A DNA stretch of 34,229 nucleotides from Limosilactobacillus fastidiosus (GCF_014145505.1 NZ_JACIUZ010000043.1:1-34229), one strand, 5' to 3'. Shown: positions 16,137 through 22,950, counted from the first letter of the stretch. Notes: generated by a model not told the origin, from the letters alone. Program-made: numbers and translations.

Positions 16137-16165
16137 ATTATCATTGTTTCAATTAAAAATTGCAA
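16137..16165 (-). promoter_or_regulatory. Promoter of the small peptide mRNA
   Basis: Read on the minus strand: TTGCAA (16165-16160), a 17-nt spacer, GATAAT (16142-16137). The -35 sits next to the end of the MFS gene. Confidence 0.45.
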
Positions 16166-16172
16166 TAGTACA

Positions 16173-17594
16173 CTAGTTAACGTCCTTTGTATTCTTAGCA
16201 CGGTCTTGAAGTCTGAAGGAAAGGATTAATGCAATAATAACTAGAACAATTGTAAAGTAAATTCCATAGTGGAATCCGTTAGTGAAGCGCACTGCACCAT
16301 TACCACTAATGTTTGCGCGACCAAGTTCTAAGAAACTGGTTGCAAGTGCTGTTGCTAAGGCACCAACGATTTGTTGAAGGGTATTCAGAATTGTACTTCC
16401 ATCAGCTGAATCTAAACCAGTTAATGAGTTTAACGCGCTTGTTTGTGAAGGGGACATAGCTAGTGGACAACCAATCATTAAAATTACGTGGGCAGCAATA
16501 ATAAATGCGATTGATGAATGGTCTGAAGCACAAGCAAACATAATTGCACCAACTAAAGCAATGATGAAACCGATAATTGCGGGTTTCCGTGCTCCAATAT
16601 TATCATAAAGTCGTCCTGCTAATGCAGATGTAACAGCGTTGATAATTCCACCTGGAAGCATAATAATCCCGGTTAATGCAACGGGTACCATTAAGCCATT
16701 TTGTAAGTAGTTTGGTAATAGGTACATTGCAGAGAGGATAATTCCAAAGTCAAGCATCACAAGTAATGCTCCAGTAGTAAAGGCGGATGTCTTGAATAAT
16801 CTTAAATTCAAAATTGGCTCTTCAAGATGAAGTTGACGATGTACATAAAAGCCTAAAACAACAACACCGATTACCAATGCGGAAATAACTGGAACAGATA
16901 GCCAACCATCACGGCTTGATAAACTAGCACCGATAACTAAACCAGAGAAACCAACTGCTGATTCAATAATGGAAAGCCAGTCAACATGGGGCTTAGTAAT
17001 GTTATTAACGTTTTCCAATGAGGTAGTTGCAAAGACCAATGCAATTGCGAGGAATGGAATAAAGAACCAGAAAATCCATCGCCATGAAAGCTTAGCAAGG
17101 ATCAACCCAGTAAGTGTTGGCCCAATTGCAGGAGCAAACATAATAACTAGTGCACAGATTCCTAATACTGCGCCAAGTTTTTGCGGTGGGAAAATTTGCA
17201 TTGCAACAGCAAACATTAGGGGCAAAATTAACCCTGTCCCAATTCCTTGAATCATTCGTCCAGCAAGGACAATTGGGAAACTACCTGCGCAAGCCGAAAT
17301 AATCGCACCAATAATAAAGACACTCAATCCAAAAACAACAATTTGCCGGGTAGTGAACCACTTAGAAATTAAACTAGACAATGGCAAAATGATCCCAATT
17401 ACAAGCATGTACCCCGTAACTAACCACTGAATTGTTGCCATATTAACGTGTAGCGACAAGATTAACTTAGGAAGTGCAATGTTAAGTGAGGTTTCACTTA
17501 GCATTCCAACAAACGCTCCCAAAAGCATGGCAACCATTGCTAATTTAGGATGATTAATCTGCTTCCGTGCAACATTATTTTGAGTATTATTCAT
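16173..17594 (-). CDS. MFS drug exporter, DHA2 (EmrB/QacA) family
   Basis: 473 residues with about 14 membrane segments, the usual DHA2 size. The first helix region (MLLGAFVGMLSETSLNIALPKL), the motif A loop after helix 2 (SKWFTTRQIVVFGLSVFIIGAI) and the motif C-like stretch (LVIMFAPAIGPTLTGLI) are clear. It is a proton-driven exporter of hydrophobic compounds in the cytoplasmic membrane; the substrate cannot be read from sequence. GGAGAGTGAG lies upstream of ATG 17594. It is monocistronic, closed by the hairpin at 16101-16136, with no adjacent regulator gene. Confidence 0.9.
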   Translation of the reverse strand: MNNTQNNVARKQINHPKLAMVAMLLGAFVGMLSETSLNIALPKLILSLHVNMATIQWLVTGYMLVIGIILPLSSLISKWFTTRQIVVFGLSVFIIGAIISACAGSFPIVLAGRMIQGIGTGLILPLMFAVAMQIFPPQKLGAVLGICALVIMFAPAIGPTLTGLILAKLSWRWIFWFFIPFLAIALVFATTSLENVNNITKPHVDWLSIIESAVGFSGLVIGASLSSRDGWLSVPVISALVIGVVVLGFYVHRQLHLEEPILNLRLFKTSAFTTGALLVMLDFGIILSAMYLLPNYLQNGLMVPVALTGIIMLPGGIINAVTSALAGRLYDNIGARKPAIIGFIIALVGAIMFACASDHSSIAFIIAAHVILMIGCPLAMSPSQTSALNSLTGLDSADGSTILNTLQQIVGALATALATSFLELGRANISGNGAVRFTNGFHYGIYFTIVLVIIALILSFRLQDRAKNTKDVN

Positions 17595-17723
17595 TATTTT
17601 TTCTCACTCTCCTTTTACTCAACGATTGATTAGTCTACCAGAATTTAATTTTTTTCGTAAGCTTTTTTTTCGAATTGTATGATAAAATTGTTTTTAGCTG
17701 TTTAACATAGAGGAGGAAATTTT

Positions 17724-18203
17724 GTGGTTCAAAAGACAAAGACAGTTTATTTTTGTGCCGGATGGTTTACGGATAAGCAGAACAAAGCTTACCAAAACGC
17801 GATGAATGCTATTAAGGAGAATCCAACGGTTGATGTAGAGGATTCTTACGTTCCCTTAGATCACCAATACAAGGGCCTACGAGTAGATGAGCATCCTGAG
17901 TTACTCGAAGATCGTGAATGGGCAACTGCCACCTATAATGGTGACCGGGTGGGGGTTTCTACAAGTGATCTACTATTAGCGGTCTACATTCCGAATGAAG
18001 AAGATGTCGGAATGGGGGTTGAGCTTGGAATGGCTTCTGCACTTGGTAAACATATTCTTGTTGTTATTCCTGACGAAGATTGGGGGAAGCCAATTAATCT
18101 TATGAGTTGGGGAATTGGCGACCAATTTATTAAAATGTCTGAATTAGCAACTTTTGATTTTAATAAGCCAACATTTAATTTCTATGACGGGGCAGTCTAC
18201 TAG
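17724..18203 (+). CDS. ntd: Nucleoside 2-deoxyribosyltransferase
   Basis: 159 residues, matching the Lactobacillus enzymes (about 157). FCAGWFTDKQNKAYQNAM, SYVPLDHQYKGLRVDEHPEL, ATYNGD (Asp 74), NEED (Asp 94) and GVELGMA with nucleophile Glu 100 line the active site. The C-terminus FNFYDGAVY is also characteristic. The cytosolic enzyme exchanges the base on 2'-deoxynucleosides for salvage and is largely confined to lactobacilli and relatives. The start is GTG 17724 with AGGAGGAAATTTT upstream. It is monocistronic, with its own terminator. Confidence 0.96.
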   Translation: MVQKTKTVYFCAGWFTDKQNKAYQNAMNAIKENPTVDVEDSYVPLDHQYKGLRVDEHPELLEDREWATATYNGDRVGVSTSDLLLAVYIPNEEDVGMGVELGMASALGKHILVVIPDEDWGKPINLMSWGIGDQFIKMSELATFDFNKPTFNFYDGAVY

Positions 18204-18210
18204 TCCAATT

Positions 18211-18255
18211 AAAAAATAGTCTTTCCAAAATTTAGGTGGAAAAGACTATTTTTTT
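18211..18255. terminator. Terminator after ntd (also faces the HAD gene)
   Basis: AAAAAATAGTCTTTCCA (18211-18227) pairs with TGGAAAAGACTATTTTTTT (18237-18255). It works in both directions, serving the convergent HAD gene as well. Confidence 0.9.
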
Positions 18256-18288
18256 GCAACTCTAGTTTACATAATATATATTCAGATG

Positions 18289-19101
18289 TTAAATTAAGAA
18301 TTGCTTCTCAATTTCATAAAGTAGGCCATCATGATTATTATCCCTGCTAGTAATTTGATCTGCGACTTGTTTTAAATCACTAGTCGCGTTTTTCATTGCA
18401 AAACCAATCCCACTTTCTTGAATCATCTCAAGATCGTTACTTGTATCACCGAATGCCACTACGTCCTTAAGAGTTCGATTAGGAAAATGGTGAATTAGTT
18501 CTTTTAATCCCGCTGCCTTATTTACACCATATGGCAAAATATCGATCCCATACGCACCGCTATAAGTTGCCTGGAGCTTCATCGGAAAAGCTTGGTTAAT
18601 CTCGTTAATTACCTGATGAATGACCACTAATTCGGGGCGATGCTTAAACCAGTTCAAGTTAACGTTATAGACTGGTTCGGTAACTTGATCTAAGGATGTA
18701 AAGTATTGATGGTGAGGATAGAAAGGGACGGGAACCGCTTTAAATTGGCTATCAATAAAGGTATGGGATGCTCCTGAAAGTGAAAAGAGATTGGGTTGGT
18801 AATCTTTTTGGGCTAAAAAAGTCATCAGTTTCTGTAGGATAACGTGTGAATGAACATGACTTATTACATCTTTATCATTAATCACGATTCGTCCGCCATT
18901 TTCAGCAATAAAGGTATTTACTGGGTATTTTTCAAAGATCGTTTTCACTGCATCATAGCTATTACCGGTTGCTACAATTAAGAGGATCCCTTTGTTAAGG
19001 AGTACCTGATAGTCTTGGTTAAATCGTTGAATATCGAAATGATCGTGATCATCATATAGTGTTCCATCAATGTCAATCGCAATAAATTTTTGTGGTATCA
19101 T
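18289..19101 (-). CDS. HAD-superfamily Cof-type phosphatase
   Basis: 270 residues, typical Cof/YidA length. HAD motif I is IDIDGTLYDD (about 8-17), motif II VATGNS (about 43), motif III Lys in GVNKAAGLKEL and motif IV VVAFGDTSNDLEMI; GFAMKNATSDLKQVAD follows. The C2B-type cap lies between motifs II and III. Such enzymes dephosphorylate sugar phosphates, flavin mononucleotide or nucleotides; the specific substrate is not predictable. Start ATG 19101 with AAGGAG 7 nt upstream. It is convergent with ntd and shares its terminator. Confidence 0.92.
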   Translation of the reverse strand: MIPQKFIAIDIDGTLYDDHDHFDIQRFNQDYQVLLNKGILLIVATGNSYDAVKTIFEKYPVNTFIAENGGRIVINDKDVISHVHSHVILQKLMTFLAQKDYQPNLFSLSGASHTFIDSQFKAVPVPFYPHHQYFTSLDQVTEPVYNVNLNWFKHRPELVVIHQVINEINQAFPMKLQATYSGAYGIDILPYGVNKAAGLKELIHHFPNRTLKDVVAFGDTSNDLEMIQESGIGFAMKNATSDLKQVADQITSRDNNHDGLLYEIEKQFLI

Positions 19102-19194
19102 ACTACTCTCCTTCGATTAAGTAGGATTTTATCTAATATTTTATAATTACTACTTACTATTTTACTAGAAAAGGATTAAAATAAGATATGTAAG

Positions 19195-19266
19195 GCGCCC
19201 TTAGTGTAATGGATAGCACATGAGATTTCGGTCCTCATGATCCGAGTTCGACTCTCGGGGGGCGCA
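19195..19266 (+). tRNA. tRNA-Arg (anticodon TCG)
   Basis: A 72-nt cloverleaf: acceptor GCGCCCT/GGGGCGC, D arm GTGT/GCAC, anticodon stem TGAGA/CCTCA with loop TTTCGGT, T arm CCGAG-TTCGACT-CTCGG, discriminator A, no encoded CCA. The anticodon stem has an A-C apposition next to the loop (31-39). The fold otherwise looks functional. Confidence 0.85.
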
Positions 19267-19295
19267 TTTTTGGTAAAATATGAAGAATAACGAAA

Positions 19296-19336
19296 GCCAA
19301 CCAGTATTGGAGGGTTTACCTCCACTGCTGATTGGC
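19296..19336 (-). terminator. Terminator hairpin of the small peptide mRNA (copy 1)
   Basis: An 18-bp imperfect stem between GCCAACCAGTATTGGAGG and CCTCCACTGCTGATTGGC around GTTTA. It lies 6 nt after the peptide stop on the minus strand, with a short TTT following. A related hairpin lies at 19705-19746. Confidence 0.55.
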
Positions 19337-19342
19337 GTATGA

Positions 19343-19417
19343 CTACTTAAGAAGTAAGTAGACTAGTACGGCGAGGACGAGAACGCCCCACCAATTAAAA
19401 CGTATCTTGAAGTACAA
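19343..19417 (-). CDS. 24-residue membrane peptide, candidate type I toxin
   Basis: TTG at 19417 (AGGTGG 10 nt upstream) opens LYFKIRFNWWGVLVLAVLVY and then LLLK before TAG. This is one hydrophobic helix flanked by basic residues, the usual form of type I toxins. The mRNA would have its own promoter (19479-19508), a 5' leader of about 55 nt with a strong hairpin (19436-19470) and a terminator hairpin (19296-19336). The first 16 nt of the ORF are exactly complementary to the 5' end of a divergent small RNA. No known toxin family was recognised. Toxicity and translation are inference. Confidence 0.55.
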   Translation of the reverse strand: MYFKIRFNWWGVLVLAVLVYLLLK

Positions 19418-19435
19418 GGTTCTTGCACCACCTAT

Positions 19436-19470
19436 CGTTAGTTGCAATTTGGTGACCAACCAAACTAACG
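19436..19470 (-). other. 5' leader hairpin of the peptide mRNA
   Basis: CGTTAG (19436-19441) pairs with CTAACG (19465-19470) and TTTGGT (19448-19453) with ACCAAA (19459-19464), on either strand. On the minus strand it lies between the start of transcription and the AGGTGG, so it could control access of ribosomes. Confidence 0.5.
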
Positions 19471-19478
19471 ACTGTTAT

Positions 19479-19508
19479 ATTGTACTATCAATAACTATTC
19501 ATTGACAA
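19479..19508 (-). promoter_or_regulatory. Promoter of the peptide mRNA
   Basis: Minus strand: TTGTCA (19508-19503), 18-nt spacer, TACAAT (19484-19479). Its -35 box overlaps the -35 of the divergent small RNA promoter. Confidence 0.6.
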
Positions 19509-19530
19509 TGAGGAATTGATAATATATTAT
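19502..19530 (+). promoter_or_regulatory. Promoter of the antisense small RNA
   Basis: A consensus TTGACA (19502-19507), a 17-nt spacer and TATTAT (19525-19530). No reading frame with a ribosome binding site follows it, so it should drive a non-coding RNA. Confidence 0.65.
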
Positions 19531-19536
19531 TGTGGT

Positions 19537-19623
19537 GTATCTTGAAGTACAAAGGGATAAGAATTAACCAGCTTATCTGCTTGTATTCTTCTAGAGAGTC
19601 TTCCCAATGAAGGCTCTTTTTTT
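19537..19623 (+). ncRNA. Candidate antitoxin small RNA, divergent from the membrane peptide gene
   Basis: An RNA of about 87 nt predicted between a near-consensus promoter and an intrinsic terminator (AGAGTCTTC 19595-19603 with GAAGGCTCT 19609-19617, then T7). A further stem GATAAG/CTTATC sits in the middle. Its 5' end carries GTATCTTGAAGTACAA (19537-19552), which also occurs at 19402-19417. The sRNA is therefore perfectly complementary, over 16 nt, to the start codon and first codons of the peptide mRNA made from the other strand. The arrangement matches E. coli zor/orz and shoB/ohsC pairs, where a divergent sRNA blocks toxin translation by a short perfect match. Confidence 0.6.
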
Positions 19624-19704
19624 GTGAAGCAAAACAACAACTTAGACTTGTCGGGGAAGATTTCTGGTAAAACATAATAAGCAGAAATTTTATGTATAAT
19701 AAAT

Positions 19705-19746
19705 GCCAACCAGTAATTGGGAAGGTTACCGCCATTGCTAATTGGC
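19705..19746 (-). repeat. Second copy of the peptide-locus hairpin
   Basis: It shares GCCAACCAGTA, TTGG, TTACC and ATTGGC with the hairpin at 19296-19336 in the same order and orientation. Upstream on the minus strand is a decayed peptide frame ending TAA, recognisable as LYRYIRLSVQFVVILSFVKV beside copy 1's LYFKIRFNWWGVLVL. A full-length start codon is missing; only an internal TTG is left. Confidence 0.5.
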
Positions 19747-19900
19747 TAAGTTAATGATTAACCTTTACGAAGGATAAAATCACGACAAATTGCACTGACA
19801 ATCTAATATATCTGTATAAAATAATAACCCGGCTCTTCATTTGAGGTGTCGGATTTTGCTGAGAGGGCAGGTGACTGCTCCCATTTTCTTTAGAAATTAT

Positions 19901-19948
19901 AAAAAAGGTTCATAATCACTGATTTAACATCGATTATGAACCTTTTTT
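19901..19948 (-). terminator. Terminator of the Tim44-like gene
   Basis: AAAAAAGGTTCATAATC (19901-19917) pairs perfectly with GATTATGAACCTTTTTT (19932-19948). It is a terminator in either direction. Confidence 0.9.
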
Positions 19949-19968
19949 ATAATGAAGTAGTTAATCTT

Positions 19969-21054
19969 TTAGTTTAAGTAATCAAAAAACATCTTAAAGA
20001 GGAGAGGAAATAGATCTAAAAATAACCGAAAGAGTAACCACAGCTCAATTAGTTCTGGAGCAAAACAAAAGATAAGAATCACTCCAACAACAAGCACTAT
20101 GATGATGGTCCTAATTCTCTTTTTAAGAGCCGCTTGTTGTTGATATGATTTAGCAGATTTAACCAGCTCAGGGGAAACCGTTAAATGCTGCTCAGTAATA
20201 CTGGACTTATCAAGACTTGGCTGCTCATTATAGTCCTCCCCATTGAGATGAAAATGAGCTCCGTAAATAATATTGTAAATTTTCCATTCCGGGTTATCTT
20301 TGTTTCGTCCAAAGACAACATAATCAGTCCAGCGTTTGCGCTTAAATGAGCTATCAAAGTGTGATAAGACATTAACCTCGTTATCTGTTCCGATTACCTG
20401 AACCTTAGCAATTATCAAATCAGGCGAAATTACTTTAGCGCTAATGATCTTACCATGGTTAACTATGACATCATCGACTACCCCAGCCATTGCTTTATTT
20501 TTGATTTCTTTTTTCATTGTTACTAAGAAAGTATGCCCTAATTGTTGTTTTAAGATATCTAGGTAACCAGAATTATTAGTAAAACAACGGCGAATTGCTT
20601 CACCATAGTTAAATTGAGCTTTAGCATAGGTATCAATTAAACTCTGGCTTAATTCATCCTCTAACTTCTTTCCTTCCATTAGCTTAATATTATTCTTTTT
20701 GAGGGCAGAATTAAATGAAGAAATGGTCATATTGGGAGTTAGCATCCAATTATCTAACCCGTTAACTTTAACATTATCGTTAGTTTCCCGAATGAGCAAA
20801 ATTGATTTCTTAATTACGTGATAGAGAAGATAAATTCCAATAATAAGGAGAAAGAAACGATTGTCACCCCCAGTATCACCGCTAGAGGAGCCACCAGAAT
20901 AAGAACTACTTGATGATGTACCACCACTCGTCGAGCCACCACTACCGCCGCCGCTTGAACCCATTGAGGCAAAAGCAGCAGAGATGGTTAGAAGTTTTAA
21001 CATAACTATTGGAAAAACTAGTTTCCAATGTTTAAGGAATTTGATAAAGATCAC
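19969..21054 (-). CDS. Membrane protein with Gly/Ser-rich linker and Tim44-like domain
   Basis: 361 residues. A signal peptide or first membrane segment (about 12-29, ending AAFAS) is followed by a Gly/Ser/Thr linker (about 30-62) and a membrane segment (FFLLIIGIYLLYHVI). A soluble domain of about residues 105-265 contains YGEAIRRCF, KIISAKVISPDLIIAKVQVIGTDNEVN and RWTDYVVFGRNKDNPEWKIYNI, the pattern of bacterial Tim44-like domains. A hydrophobic C-terminus (about 318-358) closes it. The role is unknown; such proteins sit at the membrane in many Firmicutes. The start is taken as GTG 21054 after AGAGAAAGAA. It is monocistronic. Confidence 0.65.
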   Translation of the reverse strand: MIFIKFLKHWKLVFPIVMLKLLTISAAFASMGSSGGGSGGSTSGGTSSSSSYSGGSSSGDTGGDNRFFLLIIGIYLLYHVIKKSILLIRETNDNVKVNGLDNWMLTPNMTISSFNSALKKNNIKLMEGKKLEDELSQSLIDTYAKAQFNYGEAIRRCFTNNSGYLDILKQQLGHTFLVTMKKEIKNKAMAGVVDDVIVNHGKIISAKVISPDLIIAKVQVIGTDNEVNVLSHFDSSFKRKRWTDYVVFGRNKDNPEWKIYNIIYGAHFHLNGEDYNEQPSLDKSSITEQHLTVSPELVKSAKSYQQQAALKKRIRTIIIVLVVGVILIFCFAPELIELWLLFRLFLDLFPLLFKMFFDYLN

Positions 21055-21302
21055 TTCTTTCTCTTTTTATTAATCATCCTATAACAAATCTAGCCTATTA
21101 TAACACGCCATTTTAACATCAATCTGAATAAAACGGTTACAAATCCTTTTAAATACTGTAGTCACTTGATTAATGAAAAATAAAGTTCGGATAGCAACCG
21201 CTAGTACTGGTTCAGAAGCATTTTTCTCGACATTCTTCTACTAATTATGGTTACCTATAACATAAAGGAGAAATTATCAATCGAGGAGGGAGATTATATA
21301 TA

Positions 21303-21746
21303 ATGGATCAAGAAAAGAAACAAGCCGCTTTAGCCAAGCTTACGCCGACACAGTATGCAGTAACTCAAGAAGCAGCCACCGAACGCCCGTTTACAGGTAA
21401 ATATGACCACTTTGATCAACCAGGAATTTATGTTGACGTGGTTAGTGGTGAGCCATTGTTCTCATCTTTAGATAAGTATGACGCTGGATGTGGTTGACCA
21501 TCATTTACTAAGCCAATTGAGAAACGGGCAGTTAAAGAAAAACGTGACCAGTCTTTTGGAATGGAACGAACTGAGGTCCGGAGTAAAGATGGTGATTCAC
21601 ATCTTGGCCACGTCTTTACTGACGGTCCAATAGAGCGTGGGGGGTTACGGTATTGTATTAATTCTGCAGCATTAAAATTTATTCCTGCCGATCAGTTAAC
21701 AGCACAAGGCTATGGAGAATACCAATCACTTTTTCAATCAAACTGA
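21303..21746 (+). pseudogene. msrB: Methionine sulfoxide reductase B, interrupted by one in-frame TGA
   Basis: ATG 21303 follows GGAGGGAGATTATATATA. The frame encodes an MsrB of 147 residues except that codon 65 is TGA (21495-21497), where the family has Trp in YDAGCGWPSF. The same frame continues with [22 protein letters not shown] and the catalytic block [14 protein letters not shown] to TGA at 21744. There is no other lesion, so the change is recent or a sequencing error. MsrB reduces R-methionine sulfoxide. The catalytic Cys is encoded as Cys, so this is not a selenoprotein. The product as read is a 64-residue fragment without the active site. Confidence 0.9.
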
Positions 21747-21815
21747 TTTAGCAAGAAAGAACAAGTTCAAAGCTCTTTGAATACCTTAAACCCGATTAAA
21801 TAACCTTCAATTAAT

Positions 21816-21889
21816 AAATTAGCTCTCAGACGAAATCAAATGGACAACTACACGTCTAAATGATTTTCATTGTGTCTGAGAGCTAATTT
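21816..21889. terminator. Long stem-loop after msrB
   Basis: AAATTAGCTCTCAGAC (21816-21831) pairs perfectly with GTCTGAGAGCTAATTT (21874-21889); the loop has a further AAATCA/TGATTT stem. T-rich ends on both strands suggest a bidirectional terminator. Confidence 0.7.
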
Positions 21890-21947
21890 TAGTTAAAAAC
21901 TATTATTGACCTCAAAGATTGATTCAAGGAAGAAATTTATTGTAAGA

Positions 21948-21976
21948 GAAGTGTTATTTGTACATTATAACACTTC
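21948..21976. repeat. 10-bp inverted repeat upstream of the small integrase
   Basis: GAAGTGTTAT (21948-21957) and ATAACACTTC (21967-21976) are perfect inverted repeats with a 9-nt spacer. It could be an operator or a recombinase binding site. Confidence 0.4.
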
Positions 21977-21980
21977 GTAA

Positions 21981-22007
21981 ATGCTGATTTATCAGCATCT
22001 ATTTTTT
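21981..22007 (+). terminator. Small terminator in the integrase leader region
   Basis: ATGCTGA (21981-21987), loop TTTA, TCAGCAT (21992-21998), then CTATTTTTT. It lies just before the integrase promoter. Confidence 0.6.
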
Positions 22008-22013
22008 AGGGAT

Positions 22014-22042
22014 TTGGCAGATGTGTTATAATAATGTATTAT
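22014..22042 (+). promoter_or_regulatory. Promoter of the small integrase gene
   Basis: TTGGCA (22014-22019), 17-nt spacer, TATTAT (22037-22042). Confidence 0.6.
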
Positions 22043-22086
22043 CTATAAATAACATTTAACTATAATAACCGAAATCAGGTGTGATT

Positions 22087-22680
22087 TTGAAGCAATTAGT
22101 ACTACCAATCAAAGACTCAAACATATTATCTGAGGTTCAGGACACTTTACTAAATAATTTTAAAGCTGGGAGAAGAAACTACACGATTTTTCAAGTTGGC
22201 AAAGCAACTTTATTACGGGTCAGTGACGTTTTACGTTTAAAACAATCGGATGTTTTTGACGACTATGGTGCAATCCGGGAGCATGCCTTTATTAAGGATA
22301 AAAAGACGGGAAAGCCAAACACACTCTACCTAAAGCCCGTTGTCAGCGATCTCGCAATGTATCAACAATGGTTAAAGCGTCAACGATATGAAGGAACAAC
22401 CGAATGGCTTTTTCCATCCATCACGCGACCTCAAAAGCACATTGACGAACGCCAATTTTACAATGTGATGCACCAGGTTGGTGAGTTGCTTGATATCAAT
22501 TATCTTGGAACCCATACAATGCGAAAAACTGGCGCGTATCGTGTTTATGTCCAAAGTAACTATAATATTGGCTTAGTAATGAGGCTGCTAAATCATTCAA
22601 GTGAAGCAATGACGTTAGCATATTTAGGTCTGGATCAAATCAGTCGTGAGCAAATGCTTGATCAAATCGACTTTGGATAA
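22087..22680 (+). CDS. Minimal tyrosine recombinase (catalytic domain only)
   Basis: About 197 residues. All core catalytic residues are present: Arg in LLRVSDVLRL (about 44), Lys in the KDKKTGKPNTLYL hairpin, HTMRKTGA (His 143, Arg 146), LNHSS (His 170) and nucleophile Tyr in TLAYLGL (about 179). The N-terminal core-binding domain of phage and Xer integrases is missing, as in FimB/FimE-like and other short recombinases. The TTG at 22087 fits AGGTG 5-6 nt upstream better than the GTG at 22081. It is alone, with no excisionase or phage genes, and has inverted repeats both upstream (21948) and downstream (22892). It might act on local inverted repeats; the target is not shown. Confidence 0.8.
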   Translation: MKQLVLPIKDSNILSEVQDTLLNNFKAGRRNYTIFQVGKATLLRVSDVLRLKQSDVFDDYGAIREHAFIKDKKTGKPNTLYLKPVVSDLAMYQQWLKRQRYEGTTEWLFPSITRPQKHIDERQFYNVMHQVGELLDINYLGTHTMRKTGAYRVYVQSNYNIGLVMRLLNHSSEAMTLAYLGLDQISREQMLDQIDFG

Positions 22681-22810
22681 GAAATAGTTATTCCTTAATT
22701 ATTATTGTCAATTTTGCTGGACGCCGTGATATCAACAGCATCGATATAATAATATTGTTTTCATATTCCAATTATTTTATTGGACAATCTCAGAATTAAA
22801 ATTAAGAAAA

Positions 22811-22840
22811 GCAGTTATTCAAATTTAAGTAACTGTTTTT
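22811..22840 (+). terminator. Terminator after the small integrase
   Basis: CAGTTATTCAAA and TTTAAGTAACTG form an AT-rich stem with one mismatch, followed by a T-run to 22840. Confidence 0.6.
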
Positions 22841-22891
22841 TATTATTCGCACACGTTAGATAGATAATTGAGGGGGCTTTTTCTATTTCTG

Positions 22892-22919
22892 TGTCATTAA
22901 AACTATAATTTTAATGACA
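22892..22919. other. dif-like 11-6-11 inverted repeat
   Basis: TGTCATTAAAA (22892-22902), spacer CTATAA, TTTTAATGACA (22909-22919). These are perfect 11-bp arms with a 6-bp centre, the geometry of Xer/dif sites. The centre (AAAACTATAATTTT) resembles, from memory, the core of the streptococcal/lactococcal difSL site used by XerS. It lies between convergent genes and 1.5 kb from xerS. Confidence 0.4.
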
Positions 22920-22931
22920 GGTTGATTAAAA

Positions 22932-22950
22932 GAAAGAGAATCCCTCTTTC
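22932..22950 (-). terminator. Terminator of the orphan gene
   Basis: On the minus strand GAAAGAG GGATT CTCTTTC is followed by TTTT. Confidence 0.7.

Larger units (their letters stand above)
19267..19968. other. Non-coding region holding two related peptide/hairpin loci
   Basis: About 700 bp between tRNA-Arg and the Tim44-like gene. It contains a complete small peptide gene on the minus strand, a divergent small RNA on the plus strand, and a second, degenerate copy of the peptide gene with its terminator hairpin (19705-19810). Each part is listed separately. No conventional protein gene is convincing here. Confidence 0.6.

Noticed and set aside
19499-19735. Overlapping minus-strand ORFs of 60-78 codons
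   Set aside because: No ribosome binding site, unlikely composition, and they run antisense to the predicted small RNA and its terminator.
19829-19890. TPP-riboswitch-like CTGAGAGGG segment
   Set aside because: The second conserved TPP arm and a downstream gene on this strand are missing; more likely a remnant of the small RNA locus.
21303-21746. MsrB as a selenoprotein because of the in-frame TGA
   Set aside because: The TGA replaces the conserved Trp, not the catalytic Cys, which is encoded normally further on. No SECIS-like hairpin was seen just after the TGA.
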